Shown here: piece after piece, positions 40,998 to 51,207 of the stretch
How positions within the stretch are numbered: the first letter of the stretch is position 1
Layout of the letters: each line of letters starts with the position of its first letter
DNA from: Candidatus Manganitrophus morganii
Lineage (GTDB): Bacteria > Nitrospirota > Nitrospiria > SBBL01 > Manganitrophaceae
Direction of reading: 5' to 3'
Assembly (NCBI GenBank): GCA_021651055.1
Contig: JAJHOH010000001.1
Span: 3,782,001-3,846,000, forward strand
Length of the DNA stretch: 64,000 nucleotides
Program-made: the position numbers and the translations under genes
Notes under the pieces: generated by a model
Databases searched by the model: none
The model's input: the letters and a program-made list of their open reading frames with translations, nothing else
What the model was told of the DNA's origin: nothing

Positions 40998-41513
40998 TTG
41001 GATTTAAAATCAAAAATTCGTGAGGTTCCGAACTTTCCGAAAGAGGGGATTCTTTTCTACGATATCACGACCCTCTTGAAGGAGCCGGTCGCTTATCAAG
41101 AGGTGCTCCGCCGGTTGGCGGCCCCCTTCATCGGCAAAAGGATCGATAAAGTCGTGGCGATCGAGTCGCGCGGGTTTATCTTCGGCGCGCCGCTCGCCGA
41201 GCGGCTGGGGGCCGGCCTGATCCCTGTCCGAAAACCTGGAAAACTTCCCTCCGATAAAATAGAAGAGAAATATAAACTTGAGTACGGTTCGGACGGTCTG
41301 GCGATCCACCGGGACGCCATCTCTCCGGGAGAGCGGGTCCTCATCGTCGACGATCTGTTGGCGACCGGCGGGACGATCCTTACCACGGTGAATTTGGTTC
41401 GCCAACTCGAGGGAGATATTGAGGGGGTGGCCTTTGTCATCGAGCTGTTAGGATTAAAAGGTCGGGACAAGTTGAAGGGAATTCCGATCACTGCGCTTAT
41501 CTCCTACGAATAA
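40998..41513 (+). CDS. apt: Adenine phosphoribosyltransferase
   Basis: Salvages adenine to AMP with PRPP. 171 residues, normal length. The family N-terminus IREVPNFPKEGILFYDITTLL and the PRPP-binding motif VLIVDDLLATGGT are intact. The start is TTG with GGAGAGGA just upstream. It follows the sigma factor gene closely and may share its transcript. Confidence 0.95.
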   Translation: MDLKSKIREVPNFPKEGILFYDITTLLKEPVAYQEVLRRLAAPFIGKRIDKVVAIESRGFIFGAPLAERLGAGLIPVRKPGKLPSDKIEEKYKLEYGSDGLAIHRDAISPGERVLIVDDLLATGGTILTTVNLVRQLEGDIEGVAFVIELLGLKGRDKLKGIPITALISYE

Positions 41514-41575
41514 TCATTCCGAGAAATCCTATTCGCTTTTATTCCCATTCCAGAGTTCCGCTCGCTCTTAATCCC

Positions 41576-41603
41576 TTGCATATTTACGCTTTTGTGCTAT
41601 TCT
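41576..41603 (+). promoter_or_regulatory. Candidate promoter upstream of the small lipoprotein gene
   Basis: TTGCAT at 41576-41581, 16-base spacer, TATTCT at 41598-41603. A start of transcription near 41610 would leave a short leader containing GGGGGA before the ATG at 41627. Confidence 0.4.
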
Positions 41604-41626
41604 TTAACCGGAAAGGGGGAAGTATC

Positions 41627-42112
41627 ATGAAAAGATTGGGCTTTTTTTTAATCTCCATTATATTATTTTCCAGTTGCGGCGGCGGTGGCCGGGGAGGGGA
41701 CGACGAGATTCGCGTGGCGCTTGAGATTCTTCTTGGCGATCCTCAAGGGGGAGGCGTTGTTGCTGGACAAACGATTCGTGTAGAAGGGTCTGGAATCAAC
41801 TTTACCTGCACACAGAGTCCTACACCGACCAATACGAACGACCCTGATCGATGCGAGATCCCTTCGCAAGGTCAAGGAAATCAATCCGTCCCGTTGACGT
41901 TTAAATCTCTTCCAGCCGAAAATGATACCTATACATTTACAGATGCTGATAATACGGCCCCTCGATCGGGAGAGTGTATCGTGACCATTGTGAATTCGTC
42001 AACGTTAGAGAGCCCTGGAAATACGGTCTCATCCGACAATAGTAGTGTCGTGTGCGACCAGATCGGTGCTGGCTCTCCAAATCCGTTAAGCTTGACGATC
42101 ACATTTAGTTAA
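41627..42112 (+). CDS. Small lipoprotein of unknown function
   Basis: 161 residues. Signal peptide of the lipoprotein type: KR, hydrophobic LGFFLISIILF, then lipobox FSSC at about residue 18, followed by a glycine run. The mature part is Ser/Thr/Asn-rich with four cysteines that could form two disulfides (TCTQ, DRCEIP, ECIV, VVCDQ). The internal Gly-Asp-Pro-Gln-Gly-Gly-Gly segment suggests a flexible linker followed by a small beta domain. No known family recognised. Base composition is lower in GC than that of its neighbours. Confidence 0.75.
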   Translation: MKRLGFFLISIILFSSCGGGGRGGDDEIRVALEILLGDPQGGGVVAGQTIRVEGSGINFTCTQSPTPTNTNDPDRCEIPSQGQGNQSVPLTFKSLPAENDTYTFTDADNTAPRSGECIVTIVNSSTLESPGNTVSSDNSSVVCDQIGAGSPNPLSLTITFS

Positions 42113-42127
42113 TGAAACGGAGTAAAG

Positions 42128-42508
42128 ATGGGTGCATCCAGGAAGCGGGTGTTGGTCGTCGATGATTCACAAACCGTCCGGAAGAACCTCGCCGAGATTC
42201 TTACAAAAGACGGTTATGAAGTGATCGAAGCGACCAACGGGACGGAAGCCCTCAAACGGCTCGGTCAGGAGCAAGTCGATCTGATTCTGATGGATCTGGA
42301 AATGCCGGGGCTGAACGGCTTCGAACTCCTCCGGATCGTCGAGGCGGGAAACCTCGCAAAGGATGCGCCGATCCTGGTGATCACCGGCACTCACAAGGAC
42401 CTTGATGCGGTGCATGAAATCAAAAAACTCGGCGGGGCGGGATTCATCGATAAGTCATTGCCTCCCGAAGAGCTTCTCTTCCACATCTCTCAGTGCCTGC
42501 CTAAATAA
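42128..42508 (+). CDS. Single-domain response regulator (CheY-like receiver)
   Basis: 126 residues, receiver domain only. The acidic pocket is Asp12-Asp13, the phospho-acceptor is Asp56 (LILMDLEMPG), Thr86 is in the VITGT strand, and Lys109 is in FIDKS. All switch residues are present, so it should be phosphorylated. No histidine kinase gene is next to it. Starts 15 bases after the lipoprotein stop. Confidence 0.93.
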   Translation: MGASRKRVLVVDDSQTVRKNLAEILTKDGYEVIEATNGTEALKRLGQEQVDLILMDLEMPGLNGFELLRIVEAGNLAKDAPILVITGTHKDLDAVHEIKKLGGAGFIDKSLPPEELLFHISQCLPK

Positions 42509-42533
42509 AGTGACCTTCCATCCCTCTCGTTGA

Positions 42534-43421
42534 CTAACCTCTGGGATGCGTTTTCTGATGTGTTCTTTTCAATTGCTCCCGCGCCACATGGGTATAGATC
42601 TGCGTGGTCGAGATGTCGGTATGCCCTAAAAGCATCTGCACCGATCGAAGATCGGCCCCTCCTTCCAACAGATGGCTGGCGAACGAGTGGCGAAGCATAT
42701 GCGGCGTGATCGATCTTCGGATGCCGGCTTTTCGCGCCGTCTTTTTTAACTGCATCCAGAAGGCCTGCCGGCTGATTCCCTTTCCGGACCGGTTGATAAA
42801 AAGAGGGGTCGCTATCTTTGTTTTAAGGAGAAGCGGCCGCGCGAAGGTCAAATAACGCGAGAGTTTCTCCCGGGCGCATTTTCCGATCGGGACCAATCGT
42901 TCCTTGGACCCTTTTCCATGAGCGATCAAATAACCGCTCTCCAGATTGACCGCTCCCATCGGCAGTGAGACCAGTTCGGAGACCCGCAGTCCGGTGGCGT
43001 AGAGAAGCTCGATCATCGCATCGTTCCGGAGTCCGATCGGATTGTCTCCCTTAGGTAAGTTCAGGAGCGCTTCCACCTCGGTTGGATGGAGCACCTTCGG
43101 CAGGCGGAACGCCTGGCGTGGCGAGTGAATATGCGCGAAAGGATCCTGTTGGAGGACCCCCTCCGTGATCAAGAATTGGAAAAAGGTCCGGAGGGTCGAG
43201 AGGATGCGCGCGGTCGAAGAAGCTGCGAGGGCGCGGCGCTTCAGGTCGGACAGGAAAAGAAGGATCTCCTTCCGCTCGATTCGATCCGGTCCGGAAATCC
43301 CTTTTTGGTCGACGAATTCAGTCAGTTTTTGAAGATCCTGAGCATAAGCGGAGAGGGTATTGGGTGAGAGTCCCTTTTCAACGGAGAGGTGATTGATAAA
43401 TCGATCGATCAGCGTATCCAT
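42534..43421 (-). CDS. xerD: Tyrosine recombinase XerD
   Basis: 295 residues. SAM-like N-terminal DNA-binding domain (FINHLSVEKGLSPNTLSAY) followed by the catalytic domain with Arg in ATGLRVSEL, His-x-x-Arg in HMLRHSFASH, His in LGHTDIS and the nucleophile in QIYTHV. Acts with XerC at dif to resolve chromosome dimers. The ATG at 43421 matches the family N-terminus; the frame stays open farther upstream into the divergent gene's control region but that part is unlike any XerD. Confidence 0.93.
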   Translation of the reverse strand: MDTLIDRFINHLSVEKGLSPNTLSAYAQDLQKLTEFVDQKGISGPDRIERKEILLFLSDLKRRALAASSTARILSTLRTFFQFLITEGVLQQDPFAHIHSPRQAFRLPKVLHPTEVEALLNLPKGDNPIGLRNDAMIELLYATGLRVSELVSLPMGAVNLESGYLIAHGKGSKERLVPIGKCAREKLSRYLTFARPLLLKTKIATPLFINRSGKGISRQAFWMQLKKTARKAGIRRSITPHMLRHSFASHLLEGGADLRSVQMLLGHTDISTTQIYTHVAREQLKRTHQKTHPRG

Positions 43422-43533
43422 TTGCGGAGATTCTATCGGAAATTCAGATTCTTGACAAGGTGAATCAATTCTTTTATCATCAAGAAATTTCCCCGGAGGG
43501 GATGTTCCTCTCCCGTTTAAGGAGCGCGTCTGA

Positions 43534-45471
43534 TTGTTAAAAGGAAGTTTTTTTTTGAGTTTGGTTTTCCTTCTTTTGTTCCCTCCCGCCGGGATGGGGC
43601 AAGGTCCTTCCCGCGCCGATCCGCCTCCAGGCGTATCGAACAATGGCGCCCCCCCTCCCATCTCCCCCGAAGAAAAAGCGCTTTTTGATCAGGCGGCGTC
43701 GGCCGCCGCCTCAGGCAATGCGGAGGCGGCGCTCCCTTCTTTCGAACAGTTCGTTCTGAGATTTCCGGACAGCGTGCTTCTCCCCGATGTCTACCTCGCC
43801 CTGGGACAACTCTATTCCAAACGGGGGGAGATCAAGCGCGCGATCGATGCTTTGAAGACGATCCTCGATCGATTCCCGAAACACCCTCGGGCCGATACGG
43901 CCCGTCTCCAGTTAAGCGATTTCTATCTGATGCTCGGTGATTTGAGGGAAACGATGGACCTCTGGGTCGATCTTCCTGAACGCGAATCCTCCAAGATGTT
44001 GATTTACGAGCAGGTCGCCCAGGCTTATCTTGATCGGAATGAATTCCTGGAGGCGCTTCAGGTCTTGATGAAGAAAAAGGAACTGATCGTCGATCCGATT
44101 GCGAGTAGTGCGGTGCGGGAAGCGATCATTTCGATTCTGAAGGAAAAGCTTCCTGAGAAAGAACTTCAGACGATCTTGAAAGAGTACGGGTCCGCTTTTC
44201 CGGCCGATGAGGCGATGGTCCGGCTCATCGGGATCTACGACAGCCGGGGAGACTACTACCGCGAGGAGCGGGAGATTAAACGGTTCCTTTCCGCATTCCC
44301 GAATCATCTCTTTGCCGGGGAGGCCGGACGGCTGATCGGCCAGATTCGGGAGAAAATCAAGGCGCACCGTTTTCTGCTTGGCGTGGCGCTTCCTCTCTCC
44401 GGCCGGCTGGCCCCGTTTGGGAACAATGCGTTGAACGGCGTTCAATTGGCGTTGCAGCAATTCAAGGAAGCGTTGCCGGGGGCCTCGGTCGGTCTGGTTG
44501 TCCGCGATCTCGACGAAGATGGGAGCCGATCTCAGCCGAGTCTGGCGGAATGGATTGATGAATTCCGTCCGATCGCCCTGGTCGGACCCCTTTTGAGCAA
44601 AGAGGTCGATCGGATTGCGCCGGTGGCGGAGAAGGCCGATCTGGTCTTGATCACCCCCGCCGCCACGGCGGCGCGGCTTCCCTCCCTCGGCAAATCGGTT
44701 TTCCGAAACGCGATCACCGCCCGCTTCCAATGCCATTCCATCGCGGAGTATGCGGTCACCCAAATGAACCTGAGGCGGTTCGCCATTCTCTTTCCCAAGG
44801 AGGGGCTGGGGGCCGAGTGGGTCCGGTGCTTCTCCGAAGCGGTGAGCCGGCTCGGCGGCGAAATCGTTCATGCCGAACCCTATCCCATCGATGCGACCGA
44901 TTTTACCGCGACGATCCGGCAGTTGAAAGAAGCCGATTTAAAGAAGGACGGAATCGTGGAGATCGTGCAGGAGGGAAAGAGAAAGAGGGAGGTCTCCTAT
45001 ACGCCCGGTTTTGATGCGATCTTCTTGCCGGGGGATGCCGGCAAGGCGGGATTGATGATTCCTCAACTGGTTTTTCACAACATCAAAGACATCCCTTTGC
45101 TGGGAACCAGCGGTTGGAACACGCCCGAGTTCCTGAAGTTGGTCGGTCCTTATGCGGAGGGAGCGACCTTTATCGACGGTTTTTTCGTGGGAAGCCCCGA
45201 TCCGATGGTTCGCAAGTTCGTCGGACAGTATCGCGCGAAATTCCAACAGGAACCCGATTTATTCGCAGCCCAGGCCTTCGATGCCGCCCGTTTGGTTTTG
45301 GCGGCGTTGGAAGGCGGGGCGCTGACGTCGCGGGATGTGAAGGCGGCGCTTGCAAATACAAAAGATTTCCAGGGGGTCTCCGGACTCGTTTCCGAAATCC
45401 GGGACGGCGAGGTCCTCAAGAAGCCGATCTTGATCCAGGTACAAAGGGGAAAGCTGGTGCAGGTGAATTAG
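43534..45471 (+). CDS. Penicillin-binding protein activator / periplasmic-binding-fold protein (LpoA-like)
   Basis: 645 residues, TTG start with AAGGAG nine bases upstream. A signal peptide (SFFLSLVFLLLF) precedes a TPR-like region with repeats such as PDVYLALGQLYSKRGEIKRA and 'ADTARLQLSDFYLML'. From about residue 285 a type I periplasmic-binding fold follows (FLLGVALPLSGRLAPFGNNA, VGPLLSKEVDRIAPVAE, GFDAIFLPGDAGKAGLMIPQ). This two-part order is that of LpoA-type activators and relatives. No lipobox, so it is soluble in the periplasm. Divergent from xerD. Confidence 0.8.
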   Translation: MLKGSFFLSLVFLLLFPPAGMGQGPSRADPPPGVSNNGAPPPISPEEKALFDQAASAAASGNAEAALPSFEQFVLRFPDSVLLPDVYLALGQLYSKRGEIKRAIDALKTILDRFPKHPRADTARLQLSDFYLMLGDLRETMDLWVDLPERESSKMLIYEQVAQAYLDRNEFLEALQVLMKKKELIVDPIASSAVREAIISILKEKLPEKELQTILKEYGSAFPADEAMVRLIGIYDSRGDYYREEREIKRFLSAFPNHLFAGEAGRLIGQIREKIKAHRFLLGVALPLSGRLAPFGNNALNGVQLALQQFKEALPGASVGLVVRDLDEDGSRSQPSLAEWIDEFRPIALVGPLLSKEVDRIAPVAEKADLVLITPAATAARLPSLGKSVFRNAITARFQCHSIAEYAVTQMNLRRFAILFPKEGLGAEWVRCFSEAVSRLGGEIVHAEPYPIDATDFTATIRQLKEADLKKDGIVEIVQEGKRKREVSYTPGFDAIFLPGDAGKAGLMIPQLVFHNIKDIPLLGTSGWNTPEFLKLVGPYAEGATFIDGFFVGSPDPMVRKFVGQYRAKFQQEPDLFAAQAFDAARLVLAALEGGALTSRDVKAALANTKDFQGVSGLVSEIRDGEVLKKPILIQVQRGKLVQVN

Positions 45472-45480
45472 ATGATAAAT

Positions 45481-45545
45481 GTAGGGGCGAATCTTGTATT
45501 CGCCCCCCACTGGAATATCAGGGCGATCACAAGGATCGCCCCTAC
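45481..45545. repeat. Nested inverted repeat of the GTAGGGGCGA...TCGCCCCTAC type
   Basis: Outer arms GTAGGGGCGA (45481-45490) and TCGCCCCTAC (45536-45545) are perfect reverse complements. Inside, GGCGAAT/ATTCGCC and GGGCGATC/GATCGCCC form two further hairpins. The same kind of element, with GTAGGGGCG ends, is widespread as an interspersed repeat in many bacterial genomes; it lies just before pycA, where it may also affect transcription. Confidence 0.75.
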
Positions 45546-45556
45546 GAGACGAATTT

Positions 45557-46975
<1,419 letters not shown>

Positions 46976-46983
46976 GGAGACCC

Positions 46984-48861
46984 ATGGCGCCGAATTCCAA
47001 GCCGAAGCAGAAACCGAAGCCGATCCGGATTATGGACACGACCCTTCGCGACGGTCATCAATCGCTCATCGCAACGCGTCTGCGGACGGAAGACATGCTT
47101 CCGATCGCCTCAAAGATCGACCAGGTCGGCTATGCCGCCGTGGAGATGTGGGGAGGGGCGACGTTCGACAGCGCCATCCGGTATCTGAAGGAAGATCCTT
47201 GGGAGCGGATCAGGCAGCTCAAAACGCTGATGCCGCGGACCCCCTTCCAGATGCTCCTTCGCGGTCAGAATCTGGTCGGCTATCGCCATTACGCCGACGA
47301 TGTGGTGGAGCGGTTTATCGAGCGGGCGATCGGCAATGGGATCAATATCCTCCGGATCTTCGATGCCCTCAATGACCTCCGCAACCTGAAGATGGCGTTT
47401 AAGGCGACCCTCAAGTACGGCGGAAAGGTCGAGGGGACCTTCTGTTATACGATCAGTCCCGTTCATAACAACGATCTTTTTGTCGAGCTGTCGAAACGGC
47501 TTGAAGACATGGGATCGGATTCGATCTGCATCAAAGATATGGCGGGGCTTCTCTCCCCCTATGCCGCGTATGACTTGATTGGCAAGATGAAGCGGGCGGT
47601 CAGTGTCCCGATTCATCTTCACAGCCACGATACCAGCGCGATGGCCCTTTCCACCTATGTGAAGGCGATTGAGGCGGGGGTCGACGTCATCGATACGGCG
47701 ATCTCGTCGATGGCTTCCGGCACGTCTCAGCCGCCGGTGGAGACGATTGTCAATGTGTTGCAAGGGAGCGAGTACGATCCCAAACTGGATCTCAACCTTC
47801 TGGCCGAAATCGCCGATTATTTCAGAGAGGTCCGGAAGAAGTACAAGGAGTTCGAATCGGATTACACCAGCGTCGATCCGCACGTGATGATTTACCAAGT
47901 TCCGGGCGGGATGTTGTCCAATTTGGCCCTCCAGCTCTCCGAGCAGAAGGCGCTCCATCGAATGAGGGAGGTCTTGGAAGAAGTTCCCAAGGTTAGGGAA
48001 GATTTCGGCTATCCTCCGCTGGTGACGCCGACCAGCCAAATCGTCGGGACGCAGGCGACATTGAATATCCTGACCGGGGAGCGTTATAAAGTTATTACCA
48101 CCGAGACCAAAAATTATCTAAAGGGACTCTATGGGGAGCCTTCGGCCGCCATCAACGAGCAGGTCCGCAAGCGGGCGATCGGCGATGAAGAGGTGGTGAC
48201 GCAACGTCCCGCCGACCTGATCGCGCCGGAGTTGAGCCGATGCCAAGCGGAGCTCAAGGATATCTCTGAAAGTGTCGAAGATCTCATCACCTATACCCTC
48301 TTCCCTAAAGTCGCGCTTGACTTTTTTGCGAAGAAGAACGATCCTATTAACAAGCCTGAAATTCCTTCCAATGAGAAGGAAACCGAATCGACCCTGTCTC
48401 CCCCCTCCCCTCTCCTCGCCCCCAGCGAATTCAATGTCAAGGTCCATGGGGAGACGTTTCATGTGAAGGTCGGCGGGATGGGACATCCGGGGGAGGGCGG
48501 GCGGCCCTATTTCCTTTATGTCGATGGACAGCTTGAGGAGGTGATGGTCGAGTCGCTCCTGGAGGTGGTCCCCAGCGCCGAGGGAAGGATCGATGCAAAG
48601 GCGGGGGGGCGATCGACCCGCCCTAAGGCCGCCCATGAAGGGGATGTGACCACGCCGATGCCGGGTGCGGTGGTCGGCATCAAAGTTCAGTTGGGTGAGA
48701 AGGTCAAAGCGGGGCAGACGGTTCTGATTGTGGAAGCGATGAAGATGCAGAGCGAAGTTCACACCTCGATTGCAGGGGTGGTCAAGGAGATCTACGTTTC
48801 AGAAGGAGATCGGGTGAATCCGGACGAGGTGCTCGTCGAAGTGCGGACTGAAAAGGATTAA
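46984..48861 (+). CDS. pycB: Carboxyltransferase/biotin-carrier subunit (pyruvate carboxylase subunit B)
   Basis: 625 residues. The N-terminal HMGL-like TIM barrel begins IRIMDTTLRDGHQSLIATR and holds the metal site in HLHSHDTSAMA; the conserved carboxylase domain follows (PGGMLSNLALQL). A Pro/Ser-rich linker (about 465-480) leads to a C-terminal biotinyl domain with the lysine acceptor in VEAMKMQSE (Lys587). A GGAGA ribosome binding site precedes it. Oxaloacetate decarboxylase alpha is a close homolog, but the biotin carboxylase neighbour and the lack of membrane beta/gamma subunits favour a carboxylase. Confidence 0.9.
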   Translation: MAPNSKPKQKPKPIRIMDTTLRDGHQSLIATRLRTEDMLPIASKIDQVGYAAVEMWGGATFDSAIRYLKEDPWERIRQLKTLMPRTPFQMLLRGQNLVGYRHYADDVVERFIERAIGNGINILRIFDALNDLRNLKMAFKATLKYGGKVEGTFCYTISPVHNNDLFVELSKRLEDMGSDSICIKDMAGLLSPYAAYDLIGKMKRAVSVPIHLHSHDTSAMALSTYVKAIEAGVDVIDTAISSMASGTSQPPVETIVNVLQGSEYDPKLDLNLLAEIADYFREVRKKYKEFESDYTSVDPHVMIYQVPGGMLSNLALQLSEQKALHRMREVLEEVPKVREDFGYPPLVTPTSQIVGTQATLNILTGERYKVITTETKNYLKGLYGEPSAAINEQVRKRAIGDEEVVTQRPADLIAPELSRCQAELKDISESVEDLITYTLFPKVALDFFAKKNDPINKPEIPSNEKETESTLSPPSPLLAPSEFNVKVHGETFHVKVGGMGHPGEGGRPYFLYVDGQLEEVMVESLLEVVPSAEGRIDAKAGGRSTRPKAAHEGDVTTPMPGAVVGIKVQLGEKVKAGQTVLIVEAMKMQSEVHTSIAGVVKEIYVSEGDRVNPDEVLVEVRTEKD

Positions 48862-48866
48862 AAGGT

Positions 48867-49571
48867 TTGAATCAAACGATTCAGCAAATTGCGATTATGG
48901 TTTTGCCGCTTCTCTTCGCGGTGACGCTGCACGAGGCGGCGCATGCCTGGGTGGCCGATAAAAAGGGGGATTCGACCGCCCGGATGCTGGGGCGGATTAC
49001 CCTGAATCCCTGGGTTCATACCGATCTCTTCGGGACCATCATCATTCCGCTTCTTCTTTTTACGACCACCGGTTTTATCTTCGGCTATGCCAAGCCGGTC
49101 CCGGTCAACCCCTTTCATCTCCGCCGTCCGAAGCAAGACATGGCCTGGGTGGCGGCGGCCGGTCCGGGAATGAACCTCCTGCTGGCCGTTATCAGCGGTG
49201 TGTTGTACCGGGCCATCCTCCTGATCTATCCCCAACTTTCCACCTTCGGCGGGATTGGAAACTTCGGGAGTTCAGACGGACTTCTCTCGGCGTTTTTTGT
49301 TCCCCTCCTTCTGATGCTTCGGTTTTCGGTCACGATCAATATCCTTCTAATGGTGTTCAATCTGATTCCGATCCCGCCTCTGGACGGCGGGCGTGTTTTG
49401 GTCGGCATCCTGCCGGAGCGCCAATCGCGGCTGATCGGTCAAATCGAGCCGTATGGGATGTTGCTTTTGATCGTCCTTGTTTTTATCGATCCGTTCGGCA
49501 TCATGCAGCGATTTTTCTGGCCGATTGTTTCGGTCTTCACCGGATATATTTTCGGAGAATGGGTGATATAG
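48867..49571 (+). CDS. Site-2 protease family (M50) membrane protein
   Basis: 234 residues, TTG start, five bases after pycB. The zinc-binding motif HEAAH lies at residues 22-26 in the first membrane helix, and the third ligand is in NLIPIPPLDGGRVL near residue 170. About five to six hydrophobic segments. It is of the compact, PDZ-less type. Substrate unknown. A palindromic terminator follows the stop. Confidence 0.88.
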   Translation: MNQTIQQIAIMVLPLLFAVTLHEAAHAWVADKKGDSTARMLGRITLNPWVHTDLFGTIIIPLLLFTTTGFIFGYAKPVPVNPFHLRRPKQDMAWVAAAGPGMNLLLAVISGVLYRAILLIYPQLSTFGGIGNFGSSDGLLSAFFVPLLLMLRFSVTINILLMVFNLIPIPPLDGGRVLVGILPERQSRLIGQIEPYGMLLLIVLVFIDPFGIMQRFFWPIVSVFTGYIFGEWVI

Positions 49572-49586
49572 AATGGCTCGGCAAAA

Positions 49587-49620
49587 AAAGAGGCGGGCCG
49601 CGGCCCGCCTCTTTCGTTTC
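49587..49620. terminator. Palindromic terminator between convergent genes
   Basis: AAAGAGGCGGGCCG pairs with CGGCCCGCCTCTTT at 49587-49614 as a gap-free 28-base palindrome, with A-tract on the left and CTTTCGTTT on the right. Symmetric shape and position between the forward protease gene and reverse-strand genes suggest it ends transcription from both sides. Confidence 0.8.
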
Positions 49621-49633
49621 AGGATCGAGTTCT

Positions 49634-49714
49634 TTAGAATACGTTTGCCAGCAGCATCCAAATCAGGATCAGGCTCAACGGAACTCCTAATAACCAAGCC
49701 AATACGTATACCAT
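49634..49714 (-). CDS. Single-helix membrane microprotein (26 aa)
   Basis: A 26-codon reading frame encoding MVYVLAWLLGVPLSLILI followed by WMLLANVF, i.e. one hydrophobic helix with almost no soluble part. The ATG is preceded by AAGGAAGGAG at the right distance, as strong a ribosome binding site as any in the window. It lies 18 bases after the PRC-barrel gene on the same strand and before the bidirectional terminator. No biochemical role can be given; such small single-pass proteins often stabilise membrane complexes or are stress-induced. Confidence 0.65.
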   Translation of the reverse strand: MVYVLAWLLGVPLSLILIWMLLANVF

Positions 49715-49732
49715 CTTTGACTCCTTCCTTGA

Positions 49733-50830
49733 TTAAGCGCTCTTCTGAAGCCTTTCGTCCGTCTGCGCCGGCGGCGGAGGCCGCTTTGCGAAGATCTCCT
49801 CGGCGGCCGATTGGGTCTCTTTACGGCGGAGCGCGAAAATGTTTTCTTTCACGACCGAATCGAGCAGAATTTCCAAAACTCCTGCTTCCTTCGCTCGTCG
49901 TATTGCGATGTATGTGATCATCTCCCCTTGGTTGAGGATCACATCGTCAGAGGGATCCAAAATCGTTCGGCTGACCCGGCGCCCGACCGCCTGCTCGATG
50001 CGGCGTTGCAGGAGCCGGCTGCGAAGCCAGTCGAAATAGTCCTCTGCTCTTCTCCGGAAGCGCTCGAAACCGGTCCGGAGGTCTTCCCAGAAGCGCGAAG
50101 CTTCGCTTCTCCCCCGATCGAGGCCGGATCGACTCCGCTCCCGCATCTCTTCCATCCGCTGCTGAGCGGTTTTCCCCCACGACTCCTTTTTCTCTCGCGC
50201 CGTGGCGCCGAGAGTTCCTGATTTCCCTCGGACTTTTTCCAAAGATTCAACACTCGACTCTTTCACACTTTGGTATGTTGCGGCCCCGGACTCTTTAACG
50301 CTCTGATAGGTTGCAGAAAGCCCCCCTTTCTGAGCGGTAAGGATCTCCAGCGCCGCCTCTGAAACGATGACGGCGTCTTTTCCGATCTGCTGAATGTATT
50401 CGAAATCGATCCGTTTTTTTCCTTCGGCCGTATCTTGGAAGAGGCCGCGTCTGACCTCAATTCCGGTCACGGCGCCGGTTTGCTCATTGATTTCCAAATC
50501 GTATGCCGTTCCAATCTCGTGACCGCGGTCGGAAATCACCTTTCGTCCCGTCAAATTAAAACCCTCTTTTTTGACCTGTTTCGGATCGATCTCATCAGAG
50601 AACGTTTTTAAGGACTCGCCTCGTTTTAATACGATCACATCGGGGCCGATGCTCTCGACGCTTTCAAAAGGGATCACCTCGGGGGATCGGAAAAGACCCC
50701 CCTCTTCCAGAACAAACCCGACCACCTTTTTCTGGTCCGGATCGAAGATCAGATTTTCGACTTCGCCGATCTCTTCTCCGCGATCCAAGGAAAAAATCGG
50801 CATTCCGATTAACTCTCTTCCTGAGATCAT
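49733..50830 (-). CDS. PRC-barrel domain protein with long helical stalk
   Basis: 365 residues. Two PRC-barrel domains at residues of about 3-85 (GRELIGMPIFSLDRGEEIGE) and 90-170 (LTGRKVISDRGHEIGTAYD), each with the barrel's conserved Gly-Glu/Val pattern. After this a repeat ATYQSVKES (twice) leads into a charged, apolipoprotein-like helix region (about 195-285), then a C-terminal segment (ILDPSDDVILNQGEMITY) that is again PRC-like. No signal peptide. Translationally coupled with the upstream membrane-protein gene by an ATGA overlap. Confidence 0.78.
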   Translation of the reverse strand: MISGRELIGMPIFSLDRGEEIGEVENLIFDPDQKKVVGFVLEEGGLFRSPEVIPFESVESIGPDVIVLKRGESLKTFSDEIDPKQVKKEGFNLTGRKVISDRGHEIGTAYDLEINEQTGAVTGIEVRRGLFQDTAEGKKRIDFEYIQQIGKDAVIVSEAALEILTAQKGGLSATYQSVKESGAATYQSVKESSVESLEKVRGKSGTLGATAREKKESWGKTAQQRMEEMRERSRSGLDRGRSEASRFWEDLRTGFERFRRRAEDYFDWLRSRLLQRRIEQAVGRRVSRTILDPSDDVILNQGEMITYIAIRRAKEAGVLEILLDSVVKENIFALRRKETQSAAEEIFAKRPPPPAQTDERLQKSA

Positions 50831-51207
50831 GCGACCCTCCTCTGTCCTGTGTGGACGGTTTTAAAATAGCCTCTCGTCCCTCTTTTGTATGCCGCCCGAA
50901 TGAGAAAGGGCAGTAAAATAATCAGCAAAAGAACCAACAGGGTGACCGCCGTGGCAAAGGGGGTCAGTGAAATGAAAAGTCCGGAACCGGAACGATTAAA
51001 CCAGCTGTCGGCCCGGCTTCTCTGGGGAGATTCTGCAGGGGCGCCTCCTTCTTCCGGGCTGCTGTTTTCCGCGGAAGAGGGTGGGGTTTGTGTCGGCGGG
51101 GGATTTGCACTCTGCGCCGAAGCCGCTGTCGTCCAAAACAGCAGTAAAAAGAGCATGGACGATATCAGGGCTTTCATTGAGCGATTAGAGGATCTCTCTA
51201 CCATCAT
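50827..51207 (-). CDS. Exported/membrane protein of unknown function
   Basis: 126 residues from the ATG at 51207, which has GAGAGG about seven bases upstream; a later ATG at 51177 would also leave a complete signal peptide (ALISSMLFLLLFWTTAASAQ). The mature N-terminus is Pro/Ser/Glu-rich (a linker), then one hydrophobic helix (FATAVTLLVLLLIILLPFLI) and a basic cytoplasmic tail. The next gene, a PRC-barrel protein, overlaps its stop as ATGA, so the two products likely work together at the membrane. No family recognised. Confidence 0.65.
   Translation of the reverse strand: MMVERSSNRSMKALISSMLFLLLFWTTAASAQSANPPPTQTPPSSAENSSPEEGGAPAESPQRSRADSWFNRSGSGLFISLTPFATAVTLLVLLLIILLPFLIRAAYKRGTRGYFKTVHTGQRRVA

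Noticed and set aside
42534-43661. Extended N-terminus for XerD
   Set aside because: The extra ~80 residues are unlike any Xer recombinase and overlap the divergent gene's control region.
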